This document shows positions 39,201 to 47,682 of a stretch of DNA of 64,000 nt, one piece after another. Made by a program: the position numbers and the translations under genes. The stretch is taken from assembly GCF_040718835.1 (NCBI RefSeq), contig NZ_JBFEFG010000281.1, forward strand, positions 1,049,515 to 1,113,514, read 5' to 3'. The stretch is from Bremerella sp. JC817. Lineage in GTDB: Bacteria > Planctomycetota > Planctomycetia > Pirellulales > Pirellulaceae. Each line of letters starts with the position of its first letter. The stretch's first letter is position 1. The notes under the pieces were generated by a model. The model was not told the DNA's origin. It saw only the letters and a program-made list of their open reading frames with translations, and searched no databases.

Positions 39201-39277
39201 GTCAGGCCGGGCCGAGCTAGAAGGTGAATTCCCCCCAACACTGCCATCAGGGAAAGAGCTTTCCAAACAGGTCGCAT
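36242..39277 (-). CDS. PSCyt1-DUF1549-DUF1553 cytochrome-type protein
   Basis: The 1011-residue exported protein has a planctomycete cytochrome c domain ([20 protein letters not shown], haem CxxCH at about 43). Next is DUF1549 ([40 protein letters not shown]), a middle LamG/CBM-like beta region, and C-terminal DUF1553 ([40 protein letters not shown]). A second CxxCH ([12 protein letters not shown]) lies in DUF1549. These large proteins are thought to act with DUF1501 partners in degrading complex polysaccharides, which is a hypothesis. It is the first gene of a two-gene operon. Confidence 0.95.
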   Translation of the reverse strand: [1011 protein letters not shown]

Positions 39278-39644
39278 TAACTGCTCTCACTTATTCTGAA
39301 CGGGTTCGGAATAACGACTTCGCACACCGATATTACACCCAGAGGCCCGATTTGCAAAACACCACGTGAAGGTTTGAACGAGATTTCCAAATCAGGCGAA
39401 ACATCGCCAACGCTTGCCGCGACCGGGCTAAACGCGAGCATTACCGAAGATTTAGACGTGTTTCGCTATGGCCCTGTTACATTTTTATAACGAACGTGGA
39501 TCGTTTTTATAATTTGACAGCAATAAGCCCATCTTTTACAAATATTTACGTTCCACCCCTACTTCTGGCTTATCGTTTTTTGGGGTGCTCTAACGGTCCC
39601 TGCGGCAAGATCCGAATCGGCTCGTTTTGCCCGAAGGAGTTGCT
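39278..39644. promoter_or_regulatory. 367-bp A+T-rich divergent region with a repeated TTTTTATAA
   Basis: The region lies between the divergent cytochrome-type and lipoprotein genes. TTTTTATAA occurs at 39482-39490 and again at 39504-39512, 22 bp apart (two helical turns). TATAAT spans 39508-39513. It is much richer in A+T than its surroundings. It could be tandem -10 elements or a regulator-binding pair. A good ribosome-binding site (GAAGGAG) precedes ATG 39645. Confidence 0.4.
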
Positions 39645-40145
39645 ATGTCGGTTTCGCAGAACACCATGTTCGCGTTTCTATCGATCGGTCTTATTTCGGG
39701 CTTGGGTTGCAGTAGCGAGTTGCCCCCGCCTGAGAACATGCCCGAATTGCATCCCGTCACGCTAACGATCGTCCAAGAGGGAACTCCGCTGGAACTGGCG
39801 TCGATTCGGTTGATTCCCGATGCGGCCCCTTCTCCGTGGTACTCCGGCGGCAGTACCAATGCCAGTGGCGTCTCCAAAATTAGAACGCATGGCAAATTCA
39901 ACGGGGTGCCTGCGGGGACCTATCGCGTGACCGTGACGAAGATTGAAATGCCTCAAGCTGGATCCGGTTCGCTGGCTGAGATGAATCAGACGTCCGCACA
40001 GGATGCGACCTATGACCTGGTCGATCCGCAGTATTCGAACCCTGCCAAGACGCCATTGCGACTGGAAGTAGTCGCTGGTAGCAACACAAAAGAGTTCGAT
40101 CTGGGGGTACCTGTTCGCGTCAAACGGAAAGGCCCCCCTCGCTAA
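39645..40145 (+). CDS. carboxypeptidase-regulatory-like lipoprotein
   Basis: The protein has 166 residues from ATG 39645, with a lipobox at LISGLGC. A transthyretin-like domain follows (VTLTIVQEGTPLELASIRLI; VPAGTYRVTVTKIEMP). It precedes the DUF1559 gene by 77 bp, which reverses the usual gene order but keeps the same pairing. The function is unknown. Confidence 0.85.
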   Translation: MSVSQNTMFAFLSIGLISGLGCSSELPPPENMPELHPVTLTIVQEGTPLELASIRLIPDAAPSPWYSGGSTNASGVSKIRTHGKFNGVPAGTYRVTVTKIEMPQAGSGSLAEMNQTSAQDATYDLVDPQYSNPAKTPLRLEVVAGSNTKEFDLGVPVRVKRKGPPR

Positions 40146-40222
40146 GCCAATGCATTGGTCCTGAACCGAATCGTCAACATTCTGTCGCTCTTATTTCTCT
40201 TCTTTCATTCTGAGGTGTCCCG

Positions 40223-41320
40223 ATGCGTTCTTTAAGCTCCCGAGGTTTTACGCTGGTTGAACTGCTGGTCGTGATCGCGATCATCGGCGTATTGATCGCC
40301 TTGCTCCTTCCAGCCGTCCAGCAAGCTCGCGAGGCGGCTCGCCGAATGCAGTGCAGCAACCAGATCAAACAAATCTCGCTCGCCCTTCACAACCATCACG
40401 ATTCCTATGGAGAGTTCCCCGCCGGTGGCGATGGCTTCGCTGGCCGATTCGATAACCCGGACGGAGGAAGTGGCGGCCGCTGCGGAACGATTGTTTACTT
40501 GCTGCCTTACCTGGAACAATCGCCGCTGTACGAAGCGATCTCGAGTGTTGCCCCGCTTTCGTTGGGGGCCCCCTGGAACGTGGACGAAGTGTATGCATCC
40601 GACCTCAGCAATCTGAAATGCCCTTCGAACGACGGCAACGTCCGCCATACCGATCCAACGTTCAATGGAAACACAGCTCCGCTGAATAGCTATGTGTTCT
40701 CGCTGGGCGACGGCCTTTGGACGCAAGGACATTTGCCCGGGGCCGATCAGCATCGTCGCACGGTCTCGCGCGGCATGTTTTATCGTGAACGAAAGAGCTT
40801 TCGTGACTGCACCGACGGCACCAGTAACACTGCGGCAGTGAGCGAATGCCTTTCGCCTGCGACCCGCGACGGGACCGACGTCCGCTCGAACGTCGCCCGC
40901 TACGATGGGATCTGGGACGGAACGGCGCACGGCCGACCTTTCAATTGCACCAACGGCCTGCCGATGGCCCCAGGCAGCGTTCGTAACTTTGCCGATGCTC
41001 ACCGGTCGCCCACCTGGCGAGGTGCCTTGTTCACCAGCGGATGGACCGCCGTGAATGGTTTCACCACGATGACGCCCCCCAACTCGCCCATGTGCCATTA
41101 CGGCAGCAACGCCAACAACGACTGGGCCGTGCTTCCGCCTGCCAGCAATCACCCCGGCGGCGTCATGCTTGGCATGCTGGATGGTTCGGTGACCTTCATT
41201 CCCGATACGATCGACTGCGGAGACACGAACGCCGCCGCCGTCGGCTCAGGCGCGAGTCCCTTCGGTGTCTGGGGAGCGATGGGCTCGCCGCAAGGTGGTG
41301 AAGTGGTTTCGTCCAGCTAA
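40223..41320 (+). CDS. DUF1559 prepilin-like protein
   Basis: The 365-residue protein has the leader [20 protein letters not shown] and the DUF1559 block [20 protein letters not shown]. The C-terminal signature is SNHPGGVMLGMLDGSVTFIP. It is the longest of the copies here because of an extra middle segment. It is paired with the lipoprotein just upstream and ended by a hairpin. Confidence 0.94.
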   Translation: MRSLSSRGFTLVELLVVIAIIGVLIALLLPAVQQAREAARRMQCSNQIKQISLALHNHHDSYGEFPAGGDGFAGRFDNPDGGSGGRCGTIVYLLPYLEQSPLYEAISSVAPLSLGAPWNVDEVYASDLSNLKCPSNDGNVRHTDPTFNGNTAPLNSYVFSLGDGLWTQGHLPGADQHRRTVSRGMFYRERKSFRDCTDGTSNTAAVSECLSPATRDGTDVRSNVARYDGIWDGTAHGRPFNCTNGLPMAPGSVRNFADAHRSPTWRGALFTSGWTAVNGFTTMTPPNSPMCHYGSNANNDWAVLPPASNHPGGVMLGMLDGSVTFIPDTIDCGDTNAAAVGSGASPFGVWGAMGSPQGGEVVSSS

Positions 41321-41338
41321 GCCGAAACCAGGTCCATC

Positions 41339-41365
41339 AAGGCTTGCCGAAACGTGGCAAGCCTT
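41339..41365 (+). terminator. hairpin after the DUF1559 gene
   Basis: AAGGCTTGCC (41339-41348) and GGCAAGCCTT (41356-41365) form a perfect 10-bp stem with a seven-base loop, 18 bp beyond the stop. There is no U-run. Confidence 0.55.
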
Positions 41366-41560
41366 CGGGGCAAATCGCTGCGATAACATCCCTCGGTCTC
41401 AGGCACCGAGTCACCCATCCGCCTCCTGCTGGCGGTTACAAGAGGCTTCCTTGGCAACCAAAGCGAATGGGTTGAAGTCGAAGAGGCCGTAAACAACCAT
41501 GGCAGGCAACGTAATACTCGATGCGAGATGCACGCGCCGGTCCGAACGATTTTCAAAAGG

Positions 41561-42202
41561 CTATGGAGGAATGCTTGGAGGCTTATAGAGCGCCCCCCAT
41601 AGCGAGAATGCGATCGCGAGCATTGCCACGCATACGAAGAGGTCGAGCAAGCGGAGTTTTCGCTGCCGAAGGCTTGGAATGAACAAGGCTACAGAAAGGA
41701 ACAGTTGCCCCAACCCGGCCCAAAGCGAGGCGTGCGCCAAGGGATCTGCTCGAAACCGAATCTCAAGCTCTGTCGTTTCGTCCGGATACAGACTGTATCC
41801 GGCGATGTCCATTTCAGGCAATCTCCCACTGAATCGATGGGGAGAGTAAGGATGAAAGACCGTGGCGATAAAACACAACCAAAATAGCCCAGCAAACACG
41901 AGAGATGTTGTTGCGAATCGTGTTTGCAATTGCGTTTCAGCATTACTGAGAAGTGCTCCCATTGCGAAACCCGAAGACACGAGCAATAGCATTGTCTGCT
42001 CATAATCATAGACGGCGCATCTCTGATACATGGCATTTTCCGAGGTAAAAACGACGACTGGATCAAAGGTAGTCCAATACAATTGTTCCAGAACGATCAG
42101 CAACGCAAGGAACACTTGCCATACCGCGACCACGCCGACCAGGCAATTCAGTTTAGTCACCCAGGTCATCATTGCTCCGCAGTAATTGCCAGTGCCCTTC
42201 AT
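41561..42202 (-). CDS. four-helix integral membrane protein of unknown function
   Basis: The protein has 213 residues from ATG 42202 (TTG 42211 adds three). Four hydrophobic segments are visible: LVGVVAVWQVFLALLIVLEQ, MLLLVSSGFAMGALLSN, TSLVFAGLFWLCFIATVF, and two close ones near the end (AGLGQLFLSVALFIPSL, LDLFVCVAMLAIAFSLWGAL). A loop of about 45 residues lies between the third and fourth. No family is recognised. Codon use is less G+C-rich than in genes before 41 kb. Confidence 0.7.
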   Translation of the reverse strand: MKGTGNYCGAMMTWVTKLNCLVGVVAVWQVFLALLIVLEQLYWTTFDPVVVFTSENAMYQRCAVYDYEQTMLLLVSSGFAMGALLSNAETQLQTRFATTSLVFAGLFWLCFIATVFHPYSPHRFSGRLPEMDIAGYSLYPDETTELEIRFRADPLAHASLWAGLGQLFLSVALFIPSLRQRKLRLLDLFVCVAMLAIAFSLWGALYKPPSIPP

Positions 42203-42369
42203 AGGCCTCAACTCTTCAATTCATTCCCGTCTATTTCACTCGAATCTGCCACGTGCTGGCCAGTCAACTAGCCCCCCGGCCAACTTACTAAGCCATTCTT
42301 ATTCGAGCGCCGAAATGGCTACTGAATCACGTTTTGCTGGCGGCATCGTTAATAACGTGAGATAACAAC

Positions 42370-42418
42370 GCTAGGCACATGGAGTCTCTGACAACGTGTG
42401 CCTGGCTTCTCTTTTTTA
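42370..42418 (+). terminator. orphan intrinsic terminator in a 321-bp gap
   Basis: GCTAGGCACA (42370-42379) pairs with TGTGCCTGGC (42397-42406) with one wobble, followed by TTCTCTTTTTTA. This is a convincing plus-strand intrinsic terminator, but no plus-strand gene ends upstream; the nearest upstream gene is on the minus strand. It lies about 105 bases upstream of the LRR gene at 42524, so it could be a leader attenuator or the end of a small RNA. Nothing else is visible in 42203-42523. Confidence 0.55.
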
Positions 42419-42523
42419 TATGGCGGTCATCTATGATACACGTTATCGATCACATCTTCGTGGGTTGGACTCGACCTGCGACGTGCCCGTCCGTATTACC
42501 GCTAAGCTTAAAGAGGTGCGTCG

Positions 42524-43123
42524 ATGAGCGATGAGGCTCCCCAACGCCACCCACGGTTTCAATTCCGAATAAGTATGCTCCTTGCTGCGATCTTAGTTGT
42601 CAGCCTGCTATTGTCGTGGTGCATCTGGAACATTGAGCAGTCGAAGCGACAGGAAGAGATCGGACGTATCCTGGAAGGTGCCGGGAGCATCGTCGCTTAC
42701 GAGGATGTCGAGCTTACGTTCCCGCAGAAGATCCGAGCGTTTCTCGGAGAACGCATCGCTCACCGAGTCCTGACTTCGGTGCTTGTCAACGAACAGCTTG
42801 TCAACGCGGACGGGGAAGTAGTTGACTCAGGCTGGCGCAACTTCGGCGATGACGAGGCCGCCTACCTGGAAGAACTGCCGAATCTCAAGGTCCTGTCCCT
42901 CAGCAATACGCGAATCGGCGACGCCGGGCTAACGCATCTTAAAGAACTGACCAGCATTGAAACCCTCTACCTCAACAACACAAAACTGAGTGATGCCGGG
43001 CTCGAGCATCTCAACGGCCTGACCGGCCTGAAGGTCCTCCATCTCAAAAACACCCAGGTCACTTCCGAAGGCGTCAAGAAATTACAAACCGCACAGCCTA
43101 ACTGCAGCCACGTCGAGTACTGA
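42524..43123 (+). CDS. membrane-anchored leucine-rich-repeat protein
   Basis: The 199-residue protein has a short cytoplasmic head and one N-terminal transmembrane segment (FRISMLLAAILVVSLLLSWC). About four LRR units at the C-terminus follow (LPNLKVLSLSNTRIGDAGLT, LTSIETLYLNNTKLSDAGLE, LTGLKVLHLKNTQVTSEGVK). It is probably anchored in the membrane with the repeats exposed. The 223-bp gap that follows has no feature I can name. Confidence 0.82.
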   Translation: MSDEAPQRHPRFQFRISMLLAAILVVSLLLSWCIWNIEQSKRQEEIGRILEGAGSIVAYEDVELTFPQKIRAFLGERIAHRVLTSVLVNEQLVNADGEVVDSGWRNFGDDEAAYLEELPNLKVLSLSNTRIGDAGLTHLKELTSIETLYLNNTKLSDAGLEHLNGLTGLKVLHLKNTQVTSEGVKKLQTAQPNCSHVEY

Positions 43124-43346
43124 GCAGAGGCCTTCGGCCACTAGCAGTGCCGCCGAGACGAAGATCGTAATAAACAATGGGAGAGTCGCGGGGTCAATCC
43201 ATTGGCCTGAGTCTCGTGTCAGCCCCAAGCCTCACGACTAGCAGGCGGAACCGTCTAAGCTGCCCCTGGGCCAGGCGGACGCGTTCAACTTCGAGCGGTC
43301 TTCTCTGGGAAGTTGAAGCCAAACGGCAATGCTTCCGATTCGCCCA

Positions 43347-43706
43347 TTAGACCGGTTTGTGTATTCGCCTCCCATACTGCGGCAAAGTACCTGCTTCCCA
43401 AAGCTCGTCCAGGCGATCAATCCATGAAGGCTGCTGAAGACACTCATATTGGCTTATTTCAGCATTGCTGAATGGATCGTCGAATTCGCCCCAAAGTTTC
43501 ATGTTGGAAGCGACAGTCCATAGCTTGCAATGTTGACACCACGACCAAATTGCTGAACTATCGCTGCTGAAATGATGGGCGTAGAACCTGACCGATTGCT
43601 TTTCGCACAATGGGCAGATCGAATTTTTCCTATCGAATAACCCAACGGCACCAGCTTGCCAAAATTTAATTGCATCTTGACGATTGCCAATTTCCTTCCA
43701 GGCCAT
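43347..43706 (-). CDS. small zinc-ribbon-like protein
   Basis: The 119-residue protein has two CxxC knuckles, SICPLCEKQSVRFYAHHFSS and WSWCQHCKLWTV, spaced by about 29 residues, as expected for a zinc ribbon. The C-terminal half (ISQYECLQQPSWIDRLDELW) is helical. No family is recognised. The gap beyond its start (43707-43983) holds an 8-bp inverted repeat (CTTCAGGC/GCCTGAAG) and nothing else identifiable. Confidence 0.6.
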   Translation of the reverse strand: MAWKEIGNRQDAIKFWQAGAVGLFDRKNSICPLCEKQSVRFYAHHFSSDSSAIWSWCQHCKLWTVASNMKLWGEFDDPFSNAEISQYECLQQPSWIDRLDELWEAGTLPQYGRRIHKPV

Positions 43707-43983
43707 GCTTGGCTCGTTCTGAATAACGTAGTTTGTTCACACGACTCTTCAGGCATCGACCTCCTCTGCAGAATGGCACTCCCTCGCCTGAAGCCGGCTT
43801 CTCATCGAACGTATGCCGCCCAGTCCGCAATGATGTACGGCTTACGGATCGCACGACGAGAACGATTCGATCTGCCTTCGCGTTTTAACAACCACCTGCC
43901 TGCGAATACGGTCACAGTCAGACCTGTAGCCGGTGGCATCGACTGCCGCTGGAGCTTCGTCGGGTAGGTAGCGCTCGATATTG

Positions 43984-44853
43984 TCAAAAAGTAGAAAATC
44001 CTGTCGAATTGACCGCAACGTTGGGAAGCTGAGTTTCCAAACGTTCGTAATCTTTGCCAGACCAATCGTTTGCGAATATTTCAAGTCGTTTTAGTTGTTC
44101 AAATCGTTTCAACATTGGAATGACGTCTGGCTTGAGGCCTGTCCCATTCAACGAAAGATGCGTCAATCCCTTTGGAAGCTTCTCGATCACAGAATTATCT
44201 AATTGGACTTCATCCAAACGCAAATGCGTCAAGGTACTAGGCAAGTCAATGCCTTGTTCAAAAAAACGTGAATCAATTCCTGTCTCTTCCAAATCCAAAT
44301 ACTTTAGATGCTCCAATTTGCCGATCGCAAAAATGGCTTGATTTGTCATCTTACTGCCTGCCACTGACAGGTGCTCCAGACCCTTCACACGTCCAATGAC
44401 CTTCATTACGTCATCGACATGGGAAACCCCCTTGTAATCAATCCTCTTCAGATGTGGCAACTTAAGGATTATCTCGATTTCTGGTCCGCTGACTTGCGAA
44501 CCCAATATCCATAACTCTTCAAGTTCTTTGGCATGACGGATCGGAGCTATGTCGTCGTCTGATATCCATATCCACCGCTCAGTAAGCGTGTCATTGTCTT
44601 TTATGAAAACGGGTATTGCGTCGACATGAATTCGAGTTGCTTCTTTGATCCATTCGACTGGCACCTTTTTGCCCGCCTCAATCATTATGAAGCGGTTGTC
44701 AATGATTGGCTGATAGCCCTCCTCCTGCGCCCAGGCCGATCGAACCATAAATGGAGGAGCAACGCATATGACTAAGAATAAGAGGAATACATCAACACGA
44801 AGTATTCGGCTTTTAGAATAGAATGAACTTCGACACTGATGGATTGGGCTCAT
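43984..44853 (-). CDS. secreted leucine-rich-repeat protein
   Basis: The protein has 289 residues from ATG 44853, with an export signal (VDVFLLFLVICVAPPFMVRS). About six imperfect LRR units follow (AKELEELWILGSQVSGPEIE, LEHLKYLDLEETGIDSRFFE, PKGLTHLSLNGTGLKPDVIP). Lower G+C than the LRR lipoprotein at 13283. It is probably a periplasmic or surface binding protein with unknown partner. An earlier in-frame start at 44904 is possible. Confidence 0.78.
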   Translation of the reverse strand: MSPIHQCRSSFYSKSRILRVDVFLLFLVICVAPPFMVRSAWAQEEGYQPIIDNRFIMIEAGKKVPVEWIKEATRIHVDAIPVFIKDNDTLTERWIWISDDDIAPIRHAKELEELWILGSQVSGPEIEIILKLPHLKRIDYKGVSHVDDVMKVIGRVKGLEHLSVAGSKMTNQAIFAIGKLEHLKYLDLEETGIDSRFFEQGIDLPSTLTHLRLDEVQLDNSVIEKLPKGLTHLSLNGTGLKPDVIPMLKRFEQLKRLEIFANDWSGKDYERLETQLPNVAVNSTGFSTF

Positions 44854-45635
44854 TGACTTCCTCCCGTCCGTTACCGCTTTAAAAGCTTCCGTCCTACTCA
44901 CCAACGCAAGCGGACCACATGGGATAGGGTCCTGTCCATTTCACGGCCAGCGCATAGTAGTGACTACGTTTCACTTAATCGGCTGGGTGGCGATGGCCTC
45001 TGCCCATTGAGAATCAGGTCGCAGGATCCTTCGCGTCCGAGCCCCCGTGCGATCCAGGATTCCATATAGGGAAACCAATGGTTGAAGACTCGGTCACGCC
45101 AACAGAGATCGAAATGGAGCTACCCGAGATCCTATCCCAGACCAAACCGCATTCAAACATATGGGATCAAGAAACGAAAAAACGCTCAGAGCATTCGCTC
45201 TCGGCGTTTGTCGTCAACGGGTTTGTCAGTGGAAAATCCGCTTCCAAGAAAGGCCCCGGGCTGAGCCATCTTCGTGAATCTTCTTTGTTTACAAAGTCGA
45301 CCTATCCGACAGTGAGAAAAGGACTTAGCGTTTCCGAGTCGGTTTGTCTATCTGTACCCAATTCGCACAGGCCAGACGCCAGTGACATCCGGTAAGGTCA
45401 ACCGCTCGCCAATACCAAGCTGCCGAAACAGACCCAAGCTGGGCTAAGTTCCATCTTCGCCATCTCTGACCGATCTTGCTTTGAAGCCAATTCGCAAACA
45501 TTTTTGCATTTCGTCAGTTTTTTTCGTTATTAGACAGAAGCTTCGTCAATAGCTGAGCAGGAGAGAATCCTCTGCAAGCGAGATTAGGCGAATTTGAACT
45601 CTCTTTGCAGGACCCGATAACGGACAAAAGATCCT
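44854..45635. other. 782-bp mostly non-coding stretch before the sigma-factor operon
   Basis: Apart from the doubtful small ORF at 45078, I see no gene. The last 150 bases are A+T-rich and should hold the promoter of the sigma-factor operon; a TGCAAGCGAG...CTCTTTGCA patch near 45571-45610 could fold. No clear -35/-10 pair is assigned. Confidence 0.35.
45078..45395 (+). CDS. doubtful small ORF
   Basis: The 105-residue frame has a fair ribosome-binding site (AGGGA, eight bases upstream of ATG). Its first third looks like protein (TPTEIEMELPEILSQTKPHS). The rest is Ser/Lys-rich without pattern, so the frame may be a decayed gene or chance. No family is recognised. Confidence 0.3.
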   Translation: MVEDSVTPTEIEMELPEILSQTKPHSNIWDQETKKRSEHSLSAFVVNGFVSGKSASKKGPGLSHLRESSLFTKSTYPTVRKGLSVSESVCLSVPNSHRPDASDIR

Positions 45636-46223
45636 ATGCGTGGTAGCAGAACCGACATTATTACCTCTGAGGTTAGCGTGAGGAGTGAATCCCCAGGCGA
45701 ACGCTCCTCACAGGAAGCCACCGATGAATGGTTTCGTGGGGAAATCGACTCCATTCAGCGTATTTTAATCAGTTTTGTCGCCTCGTTGGTTCGGGACCCC
45801 CACCTGGTAAACGATGTGGTACAGGAGACCAATTTGGTTATCTGGAAGAAAAGAGACTCGTTTACGCCGGGTACCAACTTTCGGTCCTGGTCACTTCGGA
45901 TCGCTTACTTTCAATCTCTCGCAGCTCTCAAATCGGCACAGAGCAGCCGGTTGATGTTTAGCCAAGCCCTCGTCGATCGTTTTACCCATGATGCGGAGAA
46001 TTCGACAAGCATTTTGACGCAGGACACTTCCGATCGCCTTAGGGTTTGTTTGAGCCGGCTAACACCGCGTCAACGAGAAGTGATCGAACTTCGCTACCAG
46101 CAATCGTGCTCAATTGGACTCATTACCGAGAAACTCGGTCGAACTCAGGCTGCGATCGGGATGCTGCTAAACCGCGCCAGAACTGCTCTTTTACAGTGCT
46201 TGAAGATGGGAGAACGAGAATGA
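45636..46223 (+). CDS. ECF-type sigma-70 family RNA polymerase sigma factor
   Basis: The 195-residue protein has region 2 (VASLVRDPHLVNDVVQETNL, FRSWSLRIAYFQSLAAL) and region 4 (LTPRQREVIELRYQQSCSIG, LGRTQAAIGMLLNRARTALL). This fits the planctomycete ECF groups. It directs transcription of a small regulon, most simply its own operon. Its TGA overlaps the ATG of the FecR-type gene, as for sigma/anti-sigma pairs. Confidence 0.93.
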   Translation: MRGSRTDIITSEVSVRSESPGERSSQEATDEWFRGEIDSIQRILISFVASLVRDPHLVNDVVQETNLVIWKKRDSFTPGTNFRSWSLRIAYFQSLAALKSAQSSRLMFSQALVDRFTHDAENSTSILTQDTSDRLRVCLSRLTPRQREVIELRYQQSCSIGLITEKLGRTQAAIGMLLNRARTALLQCLKMGERE

Positions 46224-47638
46224 TTAGCAATCGCCTCCCCAATGATTTCGACCCTCACGAGCCTGAACTGCCACATCCAGAATTTCAACTGCTGGTTAGT
46301 AGTCTCCTCGATGAAAGTATTTCGGACCAAGACTTCGAACGCTTGCAAACCAAGCTTCAACAGAGCGCCTCCGCACGAGACGCCTACCGGAATCTCGTCG
46401 AACTTCATCTGGCGCTTCACGAGACACTGTCAGAGCCTGTCGTCTCGATCGCCTCAGACAGACAAGCGTGGCCCCAGGTAGTCACTCAGCGCCGGGTTTT
46501 TGTCCCACTGCTGCTCGCCTCTTGTGCACTGAGCATCGCGGTCGCATGTTTTTTCTTCCTCCCGATGAAAGAGTCGCCGATTGCCTGGACCGGTTCAGAA
46601 GTCGACTCGGCTTTAGAACTACGTGCCGGAGACCGCGTCGTTGCCTCCGCCAACCACTCCAATAAGATCACGTTCCGCAATGGTGTCAAAGTCTCGCTAT
46701 CTCAAGGGGCTGACCTGGAAATCCTCGGTGATAAGAAAGTTCGACTCCATAAAGGCCAGGTCTACGTCGATGTCGGAGAGCAAGGAAAAGGGTTTACCGT
46801 CCTGACCGATGCGGCAAATATCGTCGACCTGGGAACGGTATTTGGTGTGGGCGCCAATTCACCTGATGAAACCGAAGTGCTGGTCTTTGATGGTGTCGTT
46901 GATGTTGCGACCAACAGCCAGAAAAAGCTGCCACGCAAGGTTCTCGTTTCGGGCCAGGCGGAAAGATACGACAAGTCAGGCACCGGCGAACGCATTCCCA
47001 CCGTATGGAGTTCCTCTTTGTCGTCCGAATGGTCGACGGCTCCGGATGGCCGCAATTCTTCTGTAGCCTCCATTACCGACAATGTCCTCGGCAGTTCCAA
47101 CGCCAAATTTTACATGGTCGTCAGCGGCGGATTTTGTGAAGATGCGTTGGTCTACGTCGATCGCAAGTACGAATGGAACGGCCTCGACAAGACGGGAATT
47201 CCCAAGGAATTGATTGGAGCGGACTATATTCGGACTTTCAACGACGACAAACATTGCAAAGACATCGACATCACGCTGACGTTATCTCGGGAAGCAGACG
47301 TCTACATCCTAGTTGATCAGCGTTACCTGATTCCGGATTGGCTGTCCGAAAACTTTGTCGATACCGGCTGGAAACTCGGAATTGACCTCGGTCTATCGCA
47401 TCGAGCAGGTGAGGTGAAAGCACCTCCCGTGGAATCGGATGTCGAACGTTTTCTCGGTAGAGGGCCAGGTAACTCAGTCGATGTACCGGTCAATGTTTGG
47501 AAGCTTAAACACAGCTCTGGCCAGCAGGTGCACTTAGGACCCAACGGCGAGAAATCTCATCAGTTTGATAATGCGATCCAAGGTGCTGGTTCCATGTACG
47601 GCATCGTCATCCTACCGAAGGATCGCACGTCGGACTAA
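46220..47638 (+). CDS. FecR-domain membrane protein (putative anti-sigma/sensor)
   Basis: From ATG 46220 the protein has 472 residues. A short cytoplasmic region (about 1-85) is followed by one transmembrane segment (VFVPLLLASCALSIAVACFF) and the FecR periplasmic domain (VKVSLSQGADLEILGDKKVR; IVDLGTVFGVGANSPDETEV). An extra C-terminal beta-rich domain of about 200 residues follows (ADVYILVDQRYLIPDWLSEN), perhaps a ligand sensor. FecR proteins relay envelope signals to their ECF sigma factor. Translational overlap with the sigma gene supports this. Confidence 0.9.
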   Translation: MISNRLPNDFDPHEPELPHPEFQLLVSSLLDESISDQDFERLQTKLQQSASARDAYRNLVELHLALHETLSEPVVSIASDRQAWPQVVTQRRVFVPLLLASCALSIAVACFFFLPMKESPIAWTGSEVDSALELRAGDRVVASANHSNKITFRNGVKVSLSQGADLEILGDKKVRLHKGQVYVDVGEQGKGFTVLTDAANIVDLGTVFGVGANSPDETEVLVFDGVVDVATNSQKKLPRKVLVSGQAERYDKSGTGERIPTVWSSSLSSEWSTAPDGRNSSVASITDNVLGSSNAKFYMVVSGGFCEDALVYVDRKYEWNGLDKTGIPKELIGADYIRTFNDDKHCKDIDITLTLSREADVYILVDQRYLIPDWLSENFVDTGWKLGIDLGLSHRAGEVKAPPVESDVERFLGRGPGNSVDVPVNVWKLKHSSGQQVHLGPNGEKSHQFDNAIQGAGSMYGIVILPKDRTSD

Positions 47639-47682
47639 ATCCCGTCTTATTCTCATCTCCATTCCCTAATAAGGAATTCTTA

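Noticed and set aside
43720..43830. Possible fifth attC-like site near the zinc-ribbon gene (GAATAACG with CTTCAGGC/GCCTGAAG)
   Set aside because: Only an 8-bp inner stem is present and no matching outer box was found, so it does not meet the pattern of the four sites at 60-62 kb.
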